NCBI RefSeq assembly: GCF_019443505.1
Contig: NZ_CP080377.1
Span: 992,001-1,056,000, forward strand
Origin: Janthinobacterium sp. PAMC25594
GTDB taxonomy: Bacteria > Pseudomonadota > Gammaproteobacteria > Burkholderiales > Burkholderiaceae_D
Reading direction: 5' to 3'
Length of the DNA: 64,000 bases
The notes beneath the pieces were generated by a model. That model was not told the DNA's origin and did no database searches. It saw nothing but the letters and a program-made list of their open reading frames with translations. Position numbers and translations under genes: made by a program. Of this stretch, positions 28,801 through 35,198 are shown piece by piece. Each line of letters opens with the position of its first letter. The stretch's first letter is position 1.

Positions 28801-29140
28801 GCGATACGCCGGCGGCGCTCGGCGTCTGGATATTCACCTGCGTCACGCCATTGGCGCTTTGCACCACGGTCGGACGCTGCCGGCCCGGCGCGTTCGGGTC
28901 GGCCACGATCTGCCCCATGGCCGGACCGGCCACAAAGGCCACCATGCCCAGTGCGCCAAATATCGCCAAGGCCAGCGGCCTCAACCTGGCATTGACCCCG
29001 CCACCATCGCCCTCAAACACGCCGCTATCCAGGCCACCTTCCCCCTTGGACGCCTTACCTTGCGAGGAAGCATTTTCGGCGACGACCATCAATTGGCCAC
29101 GGCGTTTGTTGAAGATAATGCGGTACAGGTTCTTGTTCAT
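10892..29140 (-). CDS. cdiA: CdiA-type giant hemagglutinin/contact-dependent inhibition effector, 6,082 aa
   Basis: Two-partner-secreted filamentous protein, exported by the adjacent CdiB and displayed on the cell surface; its C-terminus should be delivered into neighbours. Order along the protein: extended signal peptide (MNKNLYRIIFNKRRGQLMVVAE, then a hydrophobic segment to about 80); TPS secretion domain about 80-330 with NPWL and NPAG at the usual NPNL/NPNG places; a long FHA-1 beta-helix of LDNT.G.I-type repeats to about 3800; a Gly/Ala-rich tandem-repeat linker about 4030-4370; a conserved domain (FANYKDWTGSDYL, DGFYEQRLVREQ); FHA-2 repeats about 4600-5450; a pretoxin region; and the toxin. 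The last about 110 residues carry FDS, YLEIKGG and TYQLR, a PD-(D/E)XK nuclease-like pattern. No VENN motif seen. The start is ATG 29140 with GGA 6 nt upstream, 63 bp after cdiB. The 3' 1.3 kb is clearly AT-richer, as expected of an exchanged toxin end. Confidence 0.93.
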   Translation of the reverse strand: MNKNLYRIIFNKRRGQLMVVAENASSQGKASKGEGGLDSGVFEGDGGGVNARLRPLALAIFGALGMVAFVAGPAMGQIVADPNAPGRQRPTVVQSANGVTQVNIQTPSAAGVSRNTYSQFDVTANGAILNNSCGNVQTQTGGWVQGNPWLAGGSARVILNEVNSANPSQLRGYVEVAGQRAEVVIANPAGVAIDGGGFINASRVVLTTGTPMLNDGSLDGYMVQRGVVSINGRGLDTSLSDYTAILARAAQINGGIWAQELKVVTGANQIDAAHGVTGGGPGVSPAPAYALDVAQLGGMYAGKITLVGTESGLGVRNAGVLAATAGNLVLQSNGWLSNSGNIQSAGAGSQTSIAVTGDVANSGTVYAGGDSQVQAQGNIANSGVIAAQGNVQVQATGAAARIDATAGSVLAAGLNLDNTLAVSGKLSVSAGATIAVHGTAVAGGDSSLAARQLDLAGAQVSGGNVSLGASAGDLDASRAQVSARDRLQLDAAQTVRSDAAQLTGQQLGVNAHDLSNVGGQIMQLGSGDLAISLPGGVDNTRGVIATNSQALRLQATSLSNQDGQIQHAGAGALEIGAAQVNLQRGSIVSNGAMALSGEHIDHRDARTVAGQLSIDATTLDNRGGSLAQSGQSDTRVQMRGGLDNRGGALESNGALSVQANNIQNQKGRIVSGTDLALSTGVLDNTEASLAAGRTLRLDSGDIDNTRGQIQALSGNAALTVAKLNNTAGSVFSGANLATRASEVLNSGNLYAAGSQALQVSGAVSNSGVIAAQGDNRIDASRIDSTAGSLLGAGIRADGSLVGSGQLQLTAGQAISAHGQNLAAGKTGIHAAVIDLSGSQTGGAAIDLNASGGNVVTDNALVTTTGLLSVTAAASSQALSNVRGSLSAGQLNLTMGSLDNRSGTLIQTGNGDTALQVSTLDNTGGRIAVNSANLVLHANKVNNRDGSIEHAGTGRLNIDAVRFDGERGKVTGNGLVDIQAETVDHRQAVTSGQQVIVQAGQLDNSDGTLQQTGPGQMRVDVAQTLDNTRGNIAGNGGLQLQAGVLDNSKGRITSAASADIASKGALKNTDGVIAATQALQLTGVEIDNTRGVLQADNLRLDAAALLNQQGTVSAGTDLTARLSADLNNAGLLYAGRNQQLTVGGVLTNSGSIASVNDTHITAAKVTSSSLLGAGVKADGSLGTTGDLTINADGVLQASGQNLAAGSAVLKGDAIDLSNSQTGAANIAITARSGDVLTNKAVISASNVLAITANANNAQSLVNSQGQLVGGQLQLNVANLNNASGEIVQTGTGDTVITTGKLDNTAGRIAVNSANLALNATVLTNINGKLEHAGAGILAINAGQFNNQHGKITGNGKLDITAATLDHRSATTVANQLTVNAGTLDNRAGSLAQTGTGLMTVAATGQLDNTGGKIEGNGNALVKATTLLNSTGRIVAAQDATLNVGSLDNTEGTVAAGRNLALSGGDIDNTKGQLQAVAGNATLNAANLNNAAGSVFAGGNLTTTLDTLNNTGSLYAAGNQSLTATGAIANTGVIAAQGNASLTANSLDSSASSLIGAGMQADGKLGTSGDLTIHTAQALAAHGQNLAAGKATLTGGNVDLAGSQTSAANIGLTANQGDVNTNKAVVTTAGTLNVTTGTSLHNTEGTLQAGQFDLHVGNLDNAKGTILQTGTGDTNIATGNLDNTAGRIAVNSQNLNIDAVSVTNKDGKIEHAGTGTLNLQAGVLDNSKGRITSAASADIISKGALNNTDGVMAATADLHVGGVHIDNTRGVLQADKLRLDAVTLLNQQGTVSAGTDLTAKVSGDLNNAGLLYAGRNQQLTVGGVLTNSGSIASVNDTHITAAKVTSSGLLGAGVKADGSLGTAGDLTINADGVLQASGQNLAAGSAVLKGDAIDLSGSQTGAVNIAITGNTGDVLTNKAVISATNLLTITANANNGQSLVNSQGQLVAGQLQLNVANLNNASGEIVQTGTRDTVIATGKLDNTAGRIAVNSANLALNATVLTNLNGKLEHAGAGVLAINAGQFNNQFGKITGNGKVDITAATLDHRSAATVANQLTLNAGTLDNRSGSLAQTGAGLMRVAATGQFDNTGGKIEGNGDALVKAQVLLNSKGRIVAAQDAELAVGSLDNTEGTVAAGRNLALSGGDIDNTKGQLQAVAGNATLNVANLNNTAGNVFAGANLNATLASLNNTGSLYAAGNQALTATGAIVNTGVIAAQGNNSITAKTLDSSASSLLGAGMQADGKLGTNGDLTISTTQALAAHGQNLAAGKATLTGASVDLAGSQTSAANIGLTATTGDVSTNKAVVTTPGMLNITSNATLHNTEGTLQAGQLDLHVGNLDNTKGTVIQTGTGDTVIQTGNLDNSAGRIAVNSANLTLGAASLTNAGGKIEHAGAGTLAITAATLQGAGGSIIGNGAVDLKAGLFDHANSTTTGRSLNVQADSLSNRGGHLLQTGAGGMTVAVTGQLDNANGEMAGNGTLSVQTGSLDNTKGKITSATSADIVSTGTLVNTDGVIAAAIDLHLGGAIDNTRGLLQAGTGALRLDAASMRNAQGTLSAGSDITAKVSGDVLNAGVLYAGRNQSLDIGGLLNNTGSLAALGNTMITAGSLSGNGLLAAGMRADGSFASAGDLTVTARGVLQAGGQNMAAGQLQMTGASVDVGGSQSSAAHIGLTALAGNVTTSKAVVSTNGLLAITANAANGQALVNQGGSLSAGQLSLRVANLDNAKGSLIQTGTGDTVIETGALDNTGGRIAVNSANLRLQAGDLTNIDGKIEHAGKGVLEIRATNLYGQRGQLTGNGALQVAANYLDHRNASLLAQQVNVSAGILDNRQGQITQLGTSAATVLASTRLDNSGGKIEANGNVRVETGALLNDHGRIASAQDVNVAATGKLDNTSGVIIAGRDLTLAGGTVDNTLGQLQAAGGNAQLTMDELLNAQGSIVASANLTTTAGSVRNSGSLFAGAEQVLSVTGALENTGVILAQGNNTISAKSIDSGAASLIGAGVKADGSLQMSGNLQITTMQALGAHGQVLAAGNAVLRGGSVDLGGSRSSANSISLTATTGDVSTSGAVVTTPGALTITSGQAGWNNQRGDISAGQLAVGVGSLNNQQGSIVQTGAGNTAIDLTSPAGVLDNTGGRIAVNSANLSLKAGTLTNTDGKIEHAGSGTLSLQANQLNDLRGQITGNGALVVTAGTIDHRNASTIAQQISVTGATLDNGGGNLTQLGKGDTSIQLTTSLDNRGGTIASNGNTNIVAPSLDNQGGKLQAAGTANLTVTANNVLDNSHGGAIAGGGNVVLGAGNLLNQGGSATAGGQLTANVAQALSNAGGMLAATGNMSVNAASVDNSAGGKLASVQGLLTVTSTGATVNDGGTMQSGGDIILRNGGLSNALGTIAGVNVTLDTHGQAFNNIQGTLAGTGTVNLQTGLLNNDGGLLQSGGAMIIDTHGNALLNTNAGAYAVRHPGSAGGISSGAGLALQTGSWNNAGGYLGAAGNITGSVGLLDNRGGQIVGKSALDLALSGLQNQGGQIQVLGNIGLNAGGGSINNQQGLIRSGAAVTVTGGTIDNASTLGANQGIEGVQVTLNSANVSNVQGVVRADGNLAINSAGSVNNTLGMLSAGGTASVQDNGPGRGLAITNTGGTIIGGLRTDIRAGSLSGDGKLLSQQDLALDLAGNFTLNAGAEIMANGSAGITIGGLLTNAGKIQARSTLTLGAANFDNTATGDINAGTTRVNVGGVLNNRGVIDGINTELNVGTLNNLGTGRIYGDHLSIAGGTVNNDVEGGVAATIAARTRLDIGVTTLNNREHGLIFSGGDMAIGGYLDGNRIATGWAGSVTNASATIEALGNLEMGASQFRNLNTHFRIETLDSGPESVVEFESMTPGEEGKRYRLGAAGVYEHKTGDYYHLVVNGMNVRDYKRYELTRTSRKDTVVETDPGKLLAGGNITIHASSALNDQSHVIAGGVLKVEGTTLLAPEVRLQTYFRESGSVTNIMYGPISATGGAMSMAKGSYRYDPVEKSSSDIVKQIYEKATYSSPSSTGVSGVNGGTSATGATNANVTHTAVNGTPGSVAGVNAAGGTGAGAASGTGTLNGASGTGNAGQVGNVGALSGSAVAGATGAGGQTATSGIDTGRATVGVDGKSADAVAAQGSQDGSGRIGNAGKTAGHGAVQGSSAGAATGSGAASTVDSALLARDAQGGPGAVGGGSGLQGSGRLGNAGQSAGHGGVQGGSAGTVGGAAGAGKVDPALLAGGTQGGPDAVEGTGGLQGSGRLGSAGQSAGHGGVQGGSVGTVGGAAGAGTVDPALLAGGTQGGPDAVGGTGGVQGSGRLGSAGQAAGHGSVQDGGVAAVGGVAGAGKVDAGLLAKNTQGGPASVGGGNGLQGSERAGNAGQALSLAGVKQELAAGATGPGKATQSDMAAAHGATVSSATGSAAQVAGAGGASAGRMTVIGQVALANPSGRAQVVRTTSPSTQIPNASLFRTSPGPASRFLVETDPRFANYKDWTGSDYLTSKVQLDPTVTQKRLGDGFYEQRLVREQIAELTGQRFTGDYSSDDQQYRGLMDAGAAFAQTWDLRPGLALTPAQMAALTSDIVWLVEQNVTLADGSTQKVLVPQVYVRVREDDLDGAGSLLAGKEVDIRLSGDLVNGGTIAGREVVLLNAENVSNLGGRVGADNVGIAARNDLNNIGGTISANSTLQASAGRDINISTNTLEDGRYLGRVAGLYVSGDAASGSSLVLSAGRDVSIAGGIVSNTGPGGVTAISAGRDLSVDTVVATSGSGLSAKRIEQQAGEVHGDKVALIAGNDINNRGGSVVAESQLLASAGRDINVVSTTVNNASERWTGNTSTSTTIGSTAGMYVTGTDQGNALVVQAGRDVMVTGGVIANAGVNGQTSVIAGNNLTLNTVTVASTQNDIRNADNYSKQSKTGEVGSQIMGAGNVNLQAGHDLKARAADVQAQGTLGLVAGNDISLVNGFQNEVSDTASKSTKEGFLNKTTTTKHDVVSTTTAIGTSLGGSSVTVQAGHDLQVTGSSILSDDATRLLAGNNITIDAATNTVYELHHSSTKKSGFMSSGGIGFSYGTKTTTVDQERDATLQSGEARSSIGATGGALTMVAGNNVTIGGSDILAATDLDIIGKSVTIKPGQDNEKGKFEVKTTQDGLTLALGGSVISAIQTLQTMSSAASTAKDGRVTAMAAATAAMAAKDAAKDMMKEGGPSISISLTAGHSESIQTQNTASTTHSGSVLTGNNINITALGGGKDSNINILGSDLNAKNDIRLHADNNVNLLAAQDTESQHSKSSSMSAAAGVAASVSSKGMSFGFTASVSGSKGHEDGDGTTQLNTHVNAGDKLVITSGGDTNIKGAVASANQVIADIKGNLNLESLQDLAKFDSKSQSLSVSGTVGFGASVSGSYSQSNMHNDYASVQEQSGIKAGDGGFQIKVGGNTDLKGAVISATEAGKPNSSLITSTLTHSDIANHAISKGSSVGVSGGVSFAGTGPKNDNLTNVGGEKDAKTAGLPIIVGTSENASSTTRSGISGGTLVITDDAAQRAATGKGAEETIAGVNRDVTTGVDSSGKIGNNFDKSKLQATMDVTAAFAAAAANEVEAYAKDKLAEAFDLKDAAFREPDKTKRDEMLLQAAKIESDWAEGGTSRLLASTAIGALSGGLTGAAVNAAGTSASGLLNRPKLPDSFKLLSLEQQAQIGYIGAELGLNASSSPDEYKVLKEVTDLQHDPSLQDISPAERLRRVDNYLSLRGATAEQIADIHESYVRAGFIKNPNVEVHTVPASDVSNENLSDASSAVPDAFLLSRYLDKGSQHVGTAVKEFGNFIESKPEAKLALAGADFMAGPLMFTVKQVPVVEKMIDKATGEVTDLLAGGFERAGYVGSDVQDGAIGTTVILSTGIGGIVGAVKKLGKSIDFSRNTAQVVERTIENTPIPIRNAELIGADGKVIARQNPLTNAWEQSVPSLSKDGVSGSAVNPLRAGQLYEVEQLSALGVGKNNTVFRPKIAEVETATFKAMVGEPKYTPGGQLKGTIFDSVENGYLEIKGGTSELNSTYQLRLETYKATVDRQPFTVQTNRPVNPQFQKYLDFWGVKVIKP
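16034..16717 (-). repeat. Four tandem 171-bp (57-codon) repeats in cdiA
   Basis: Four head-to-tail copies of a Gly-rich 57-residue unit, each starting SGR(L/I)G.AG and ending GGxGLQG (one copy GVQG), plus a partial fifth beginning SERAGNAGQ. Copies two and three are nearly identical at DNA level. Every unit is an exact multiple of three, so copy number could change without breaking the frame. Confidence 0.9.
21951..26018 (-). repeat. 2,034-bp tandem duplication within cdiA
   Basis: Matching landmarks recur at a constant offset of 2,034 bp (678 codons): for example CATGCTCG at 21979/24013, CCACGGCTTGCAATTGACC at 22681/24715, ACAAATCAATGGCATCACCC at 23461/25495 and GATGCGGCCCTTGCTGTTG at 23954/25988. 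Several stretches of 50-90 bp are almost identical, while others differ moderately. Similarity stops just after 23984/26018, giving two adjacent units. Outer limits are approximate. Confidence 0.85.
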
Positions 29141-29203
29141 GAAATGTCCTAATGACAATTAAATGATGCGATAAAGTGAGATGACAACTGGTCGATGGCG
29201 ATC

Positions 29204-30976
29204 TTAGTAACTGGCGTTCAGGCTAAAACCGGCCGTATGGCTGGCCGTGCGGAACAGCTCCGGCTTGTGCACGGGCCAGCCGACAAAGGCGTCGTACTGC
29301 ACCCCAAGCCACTGGCCGCGCAAGCCGACGAAGCCACCCGTCAGGCGGCGCGCGATCAGCCATTCGGCGGACGGTCCCGATACTTCGCCGTGGTCCAGGC
29401 CCGCATACGCTTCCTGGCCGCTGTTACCCAGCGGCACGCCGACTTCATTGCGCAGCAGCCAGCCCCGTTCGGCCGACAGGCTGCTTTCGCCGTCATAGCC
29501 GCGCACCGTGTAGCGCCCGCCGATGGCGAAGCGGTCTTGCGGCACCAGCGACGTGCGGTTGTGCTGCATGCGCCAGCTGCCCGCGTAGCGCAGCGGCTGG
29601 CCGGCCAGCTTGAACGGCGCCGACAGGGCCGCATCGGCCAGGATCAGCTTGAACCGCGACGTGCCCTCGCCAAACGCTTCCTCGGGCGCGGCCAGCGCAT
29701 GCATCGCGCCCGTGCCGCGCCGGTATTGCAGGTTCAGGTCCAGAGTCGCCTGTCCCATGAATTCGCGGTGGCCAAGGCCCAGTTCCCAGCCGGCCATGCG
29801 GCGGCGCTGTACTTCCACTTCCGTGTCGTCGATGAAGTTCTGCGCGGAACGCTGCCAGCCCCGTAACGACACCGTCGTTTTGCGCGAGGCATCTCTGTAG
29901 ACCAGGCGCGACAACTTGACTTCGCGATTCTGGCTGGCACCGCTGTAGTTGTAGTCCTGGCTGATGCCGGCCACGGACTGGTGGTAGCGGCTGTCGCTGG
30001 CCGTGAAGGCCAGCAGCCAGTAGGCGTAGGGAATCGAATAGTGGGCCACCATGCCGCCCGTGCCGCGCGGACCATTGCGGTTGCCGTCAACGTTCTGGTT
30101 CAGGCTCAGGTAAAACAGGTCGTTCAGGGTCAGCCAGTGGTCATACGACAGGGTCACGCTGCCCTGCAGCTTGCCGGTCGAGCGCGACCCGCCATCGTCG
30201 AGGCCCAGCGCCAGGCGGAACGGCAAGCCCTGCTTCCACTGGATCTGCAGGTCGCTCTCGCCCGGCTTGGCGTTGCCGCCTTCGGCAGGCATGATCTGGA
30301 TATCGGCCTCGGCCGTCGGCACGCGCTTGAAGTTTTCCAGCGCCTGTTCCGTATCGCGCACATTGAGCAAGTCGCCCGGCCGCGCCGGCACGGCGTTCCA
30401 CCAGGTGGCGCGGGGGTTGGTGCCGGGCGCAAAACCGATCTGGCGGATACGCCCCGGTATCAGGCTCAATGCCAGCGTGCCACGGCTCAGGTCCTGCGGC
30501 TCGGCCAGCACGCGCGTGGTGACAAAGCCGCGCGCGATGATGGCGTTCTGCATGCGGCCCATCAGTACATTGATGGCCTGCGTGCCCAGGCAGCGTCCCA
30601 GCGGCGAGTCCGGTGCACCCAGGTCGTCGCGCGCGGCGGCGGCCAGCGCCCACTGGAACTGGGCGGCGTCCTCGCCGTGCAAGACAAGCTGGTCGATGGT
30701 AAAGCACGGCGATTCGCCCGTGGGCAAGCGGTTGGCGGAAGCGGCCGCCGGCGCCTCGAGCAGGCGCACGTCGGGCTGGCGCTCCTGCTGCTGGCGCAGG
30801 AGGCGCTCACGTTCTTGCTGGCGTATCAATTCTTGGCTGGCATCGTCGCGCTGACCAAGGCCAGGCGTAGTGGGAAGGGGCGGCGCGATTTCAGGACGGG
30901 TCTGCGCGGACACGGCGGCACACAGGGTGCCGCTAAACAAAAATACACCGCACCATGGCGTCAAGCGCAGGTGCAT
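29204..30976 (-). CDS. cdiB: CdiB/FhaC-type outer-membrane exporter (TpsB)
   Basis: Omp85-superfamily transporter that exports CdiA across the outer membrane. 590 residues, normal for the family. A signal peptide (about 1-24, ending VSA/Q) is followed by a Gln/Arg-rich plug-helix region (SQELIRQQERERLLRQQQER), POTRA domains (about 90-250, beginning CFTIDQLVLHGED) and a 16-strand barrel. The conserved VRGYD loop motif is present near residue 490 (RYTVRGYDGESSL). The ATG at 30976 follows TAAGG by 6 nt. It precedes cdiA by 63 bp in the same direction, the usual cdiBA order. A palindrome overlaps its leader, so expression of the whole locus may be controlled here. Confidence 0.95.
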   Translation of the reverse strand: MHLRLTPWCGVFLFSGTLCAAVSAQTRPEIAPPLPTTPGLGQRDDASQELIRQQERERLLRQQQERQPDVRLLEAPAAASANRLPTGESPCFTIDQLVLHGEDAAQFQWALAAAARDDLGAPDSPLGRCLGTQAINVLMGRMQNAIIARGFVTTRVLAEPQDLSRGTLALSLIPGRIRQIGFAPGTNPRATWWNAVPARPGDLLNVRDTEQALENFKRVPTAEADIQIMPAEGGNAKPGESDLQIQWKQGLPFRLALGLDDGGSRSTGKLQGSVTLSYDHWLTLNDLFYLSLNQNVDGNRNGPRGTGGMVAHYSIPYAYWLLAFTASDSRYHQSVAGISQDYNYSGASQNREVKLSRLVYRDASRKTTVSLRGWQRSAQNFIDDTEVEVQRRRMAGWELGLGHREFMGQATLDLNLQYRRGTGAMHALAAPEEAFGEGTSRFKLILADAALSAPFKLAGQPLRYAGSWRMQHNRTSLVPQDRFAIGGRYTVRGYDGESSLSAERGWLLRNEVGVPLGNSGQEAYAGLDHGEVSGPSAEWLIARRLTGGFVGLRGQWLGVQYDAFVGWPVHKPELFRTASHTAGFSLNASY

Positions 30977-30982
30977 ATGTTG

Positions 30983-31006
30983 CCTTAAGTAATTATTTAC
31001 GTAAGG
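30983..31006. promoter_or_regulatory. 24-bp palindrome over cdiB transcript start and Shine-Dalgarno
   Basis: Outer arms CCTTA and TAAGG, inner arms GTAA and TTAC, around a central TTAT; only one position per half breaks symmetry. It lies between the predicted -10 element (31009-31014) and the cdiB ATG, and its cdiB-proximal arm contains the Shine-Dalgarno TAAGG. It could be an operator or, if the transcript starts far enough upstream, a hairpin hiding the ribosome-binding site. Confidence 0.6.
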
Positions 31007-31008
31007 AA

Positions 31009-31037
31009 ATTATAAATTAATTATTTCTATCCGGCAA
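31009..31037 (-). promoter_or_regulatory. Predicted sigma-70 promoter of cdiBA
   Basis: On the minus strand, TTGCCG (-35) and a perfect TATAAT (-10) are separated by 17 bp, 33 bp before the cdiB ATG. The surrounding 200 bp is strongly AT-rich, as at H-NS-type silenced loci. Confidence 0.65.
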
Positions 31038-31160
31038 TTATATTTATTTCTTGAGAACTTTACTTTTTTGGTAACTATCTTTTAACTATCGAATTACCAC
31101 TAGTAAATAAGCATGCGGCATCATGGCAGTAGGTCAGACAAATGCATCCACAATGAATAC

Positions 31161-31192
31161 CAAAAAAAAAAGCCCTGTAAAAACAGGGCTTT
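31161..31192 (-). terminator. guaA terminator
   Basis: Stem AAAGCCCTG/CAGGGCTTT with a 6-nt loop and a T run on the minus strand, 45 bp after the guaA stop. The stem is identical to the copy at 9557-9580. Confidence 0.88.
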
Positions 31193-31254
31193 GGCTTACT
31201 CAGTCATTCCGGGACACAAAGTTTCCCGCAGGAAACTCACTCCCACTCGATGGT
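31161..31254 (-). repeat. guaA 3' end and terminator (other island boundary)
   Basis: Functional copy of the sequence duplicated at 9552-9642. The shared core is GAAACTCACTCCCACTC, i.e. the last five codons and stop of guaA plus a few bases. Confidence 0.8.
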
Positions 31255-32847
31255 CGCCGGCGGCTTGCCCGAGATATCGTAGACGACGCGGTTGATGCCG
31301 CGCACTTCATTGATGATGCGGTTCGATACCTTGCCCAGCAGGCTGTGCGGCAGGTGCGCCCAGTGGGCCGTCATGAAGTCCTGCGTCTGCACGGCGCGCA
31401 GGGCCACCACGTATTCGTAGGTACGGCCATCGCCCATCACGCCCACCGATTTGACGGGCAGGAAGACGGCGAATGCCTGGCTGGTCGCTTCGTACCAGTT
31501 CGCCGGCAGCGCGTCCGGGTCGACGGCCTGGCCGGCGACGAATTCGTACGGCGTGTTGCGCAGTTCTTCGATGAAGATGGCGTCGGCGCGGCGCAGCAGG
31601 TCGGCAAAGTCTTTCTTGACTTCGCCGAGGATGCGCACGCCCAGGCCCGGGCCCGGGAACGGGTGGCGGTACACCATGTCATGCGGCAAGCCCAGGGCCA
31701 CGCCCAGTTTGCGCACTTCGTCCTTGAACAGTTCGCGCAAGGGTTCCAGCAACTTGAGCTTCATGGTGTCCGGCAAGCCGCCCACATTGTGGTGGCTCTT
31801 GATGGTCTGGCCCTTTTTGCCCTTGCCGGCCGATTCGATCACGTCCGGGTAAATCGTGCCTTGCGCCAGCCATTTGGCGTTGACCAGTTTGCCGGATTCC
31901 ACCTGGAAGACTTCGACGAATTCGCGGCCGATGATCTTGCGCTTCTGCTCGGGGTCGGTGACGCCGGCCAGGTGGCCCATGAACTGCTCTTCCGCATCGA
32001 CGCGGATGACTTTCACGCCCAGGTTCTTGGCGAACATGTCCATCACCATCTTGCCTTCGTCCAGGCGCAGCAGGCCGTGGTCGACGAAGACGCAGGTCAG
32101 CTGGTCGCCGATGGCGCGGTGGATCAGGGCCGCGGCCACGGACGAATCGACGCCGCCGGACAGGCCCAGGATGACGTCGTCGGTACCGACTTGCGCGCGG
32201 ATTTTTTCCACCGCTTCGCTGATGTAATCGGGCATGTTCCAGTCCGACTTGCAGCCGCAGATTTCATGCACGAAACGGCCGATCATGGCCTTGCCCTGCA
32301 CCGTGTGCGTCACTTCCGGGTGGAATTGCACGCCGTAGAACTGGCGCTCTTCGTCGGCCATGGCGGCGATCGGGCAGCTCGGAGTGTTGCCCATCAGCTT
32401 GAAGCCTGGCGGCATTTCCAGCACTTTGTCGCCGTGGCTCATCCACACTTTCAGCATGCCGTGGCCTTCGTCGGTGACGAAGTCGGCAATACCGTTGAGC
32501 AACTTGGTATGGCTGCGGGCGCGCACTTCGGCGTAGCCGAATTCGCGTACCAGGCCGTTTTCCACCTTGCCGCCCAGCTGGGCCGCCATGGTTTGCATGC
32601 CGTAGCAGATGCCCAGCACGGGCACGCCCAGCTCGAACACGGCTTGCGGCGCGCGCGGCGAATCGCCGTCCAAGGTGGAATTGTGGCTGCCCGACAGGAT
32701 CACGCCGGCGGCGCCATAGTTGCGCACGAATTCGTCGCTGACGTCATACGGGAAGACTTCGGAAAACACGCCGGAATCGCGCACGCGGCGGGCGATCAAC
32801 TGGGTGACTTGGGAACCGAAATCGAGAATGAGGATTTTAGAATGCAT
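31237..32847 (-). CDS. guaA: GMP synthase (glutamine-hydrolysing)
   Basis: Converts XMP, ATP and glutamine to GMP, the last step of GMP synthesis in the cytoplasm. 536 residues. The N-terminal class I amidotransferase has the nucleophile Cys81 in LGICYGMQ and the His/Glu pair in FHPEVTHT. The ATP-pyrophosphatase P-loop is [13 protein letters not shown], and the C-terminal dimerisation domain ends with [29 protein letters not shown] start at ATG 32847 ([14 protein letters not shown]), the family's conserved beginning, although the frame is open eight codons further. It follows guaB by 66 bp in the same direction. Its last codons are the integration site of the CDI island but the protein end is intact. 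Confidence 0.97.
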   Translation of the reverse strand: MHSKILILDFGSQVTQLIARRVRDSGVFSEVFPYDVSDEFVRNYGAAGVILSGSHNSTLDGDSPRAPQAVFELGVPVLGICYGMQTMAAQLGGKVENGLVREFGYAEVRARSHTKLLNGIADFVTDEGHGMLKVWMSHGDKVLEMPPGFKLMGNTPSCPIAAMADEERQFYGVQFHPEVTHTVQGKAMIGRFVHEICGCKSDWNMPDYISEAVEKIRAQVGTDDVILGLSGGVDSSVAAALIHRAIGDQLTCVFVDHGLLRLDEGKMVMDMFAKNLGVKVIRVDAEEQFMGHLAGVTDPEQKRKIIGREFVEVFQVESGKLVNAKWLAQGTIYPDVIESAGKGKKGQTIKSHHNVGGLPDTMKLKLLEPLRELFKDEVRKLGVALGLPHDMVYRHPFPGPGLGVRILGEVKKDFADLLRRADAIFIEELRNTPYEFVAGQAVDPDALPANWYEATSQAFAVFLPVKSVGVMGDGRTYEYVVALRAVQTQDFMTAHWAHLPHSLLGKVSNRIINEVRGINRVVYDISGKPPATIEWE

Positions 32848-32913
32848 GATGGGGGCTTTATATGGGGTCATTACAAAACCGGCGCACTGGGCGCCGGTCT
32901 GGTCTGTCGCTAA

Positions 32914-34429
<1,516 letters not shown>

Positions 34430-34660
34430 AAACATTCGCAAACCTCTGTAGACATAGTGGGAATGCCATTTTCACTTCTCTCTAAATGTCTGGAAAAGTC
34501 TGGAAACGTCCACGTTTTCGCCCAAATTTCGCCCCCATATTTGCCCGCTTCGCCCACCTTCCATTCTGGTATGAGACCGCGCAAGATCGGGATGGCAGGT
34601 GCCGCAGATACTATATAGAAGACACCACCTGTAAGCATAACGCTAAAAGGAAAAATTACA

Positions 34661-34933
34661 ATGAAGCACGCGCTGAGCACCCTCTTCTTGCCCGCCCTGC
34701 TAAGCTGCGCTGCCAGCGGCACTGCCGAGCGCAGCAGCGGTGATCTGATAGGCATAGACAGCTTCGCCCTTGCCGCCCGCTACGGCACACCCGCCAGCTA
34801 TCAACACCTCGGCGAATATCTGCAGCTGAACTACGGCAGCGTCGCGGCCGGATGCAAGTTCATCGTGCTGGTCGACCAGCAGCAGCGCGTGGCCGGCTGG
34901 GCATCGAAGGGGAAATCGTGCATGGCCCGCTAA
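34661..34933 (+). CDS. Small putative lipoprotein, 90 aa
   Basis: Starts MKHALSTLFLPALLSCAASG, a short signal peptide with a lipobox-like LLSC, so a lipid-anchored envelope protein is likely. The mature part has QHLGEYLQLNYGS and KFIVLVDQQQRVAGWASKG followed by a second Cys near the end. AAAAGGA lies about 8 nt before the ATG. I do not recognise a family. It sits alone between guaB and the leftmost prophage genes, on the opposite strand, and could be either host or a prophage-carried gene. Confidence 0.6.
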   Translation: MKHALSTLFLPALLSCAASGTAERSSGDLIGIDSFALAARYGTPASYQHLGEYLQLNYGSVAAGCKFIVLVDQQQRVAGWASKGKSCMAR

Positions 34934-34945
34934 GCGGCCGTCTGT

Positions 34946-35188
34946 TCATGTGGGCGGCGACATCGAGACGGTGCAAGGCTCACCATCCAGCTGCACCCGA
35001 AGCGAGGCACGGATCAGCCCGGACATGCCGGCGCGCGGCCCCAAGCTGCGCTCCAATTCATCGGCCGCTGCTGCGATCTTACGCAGGCGCCGAACCTCCC
35101 ACAAAAGCACGCGCACATCGGCCGAGTCGTTGCGACCTTGGATTTCTTTCAGTTGCTCGATGCTGAGCGGCGCCCGAATCCTACTCAT
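34946..35188 (-). CDS. Hypothetical phage protein, 80 aa, paralogue of the preceding gene
   Basis: Starts SRIRAPLSIEQLKEIQGRNDS and continues VRVLLWEVRRLRKIAAAADELERSLGP; the C-terminal part has a helix and LRVQLDGEP. It is clearly related to the product of 35199-35453 along its whole length (same L.EI..R.DS.D.R..L.E.RRLR.I...A..LERSLGP pattern). Mostly helical, probably with a short coiled coil. The ATG at 35188 is 5 nt after GAGG and 10 bp after the preceding stop. Third gene of the LexA-box operon. Function unknown. Confidence 0.7.
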   Translation of the reverse strand: MSRIRAPLSIEQLKEIQGRNDSADVRVLLWEVRRLRKIAAAADELERSLGPRAGMSGLIRASLRVQLDGEPCTVSMSPPT

Positions 35189-35198
35189 TACCACCTCT

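Larger units (their letters stand above)
9552..31254. mobile_element. Genomic island inserted at the guaA 3' end, carrying a CDI locus
   Basis: The segment is bounded by two direct copies of the guaA 3' end with the guaA terminator (9552-9642 and 31161-31254). The right copy belongs to the functional guaA; the left is a diverged duplicate with no gene attached. This is what a tyrosine-recombinase element leaves when it integrates into the last codons of guaA, a known hotspot. Contents: cdiB, cdiA, a small toxin-like ORF, an Imm70-type gene and a fragment of a Y1 transposase. The integrase expected just inside the left end is absent; only short arm-like repeats remain, so the island is probably immobile. 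Confidence 0.75.

Noticed and set aside
34430..34660. tRNA gene or att site at the prophage edge
   Set aside because: No cloverleaf or repeat of a neighbouring sequence could be found; only short TCTGGAAA repeats are seen.
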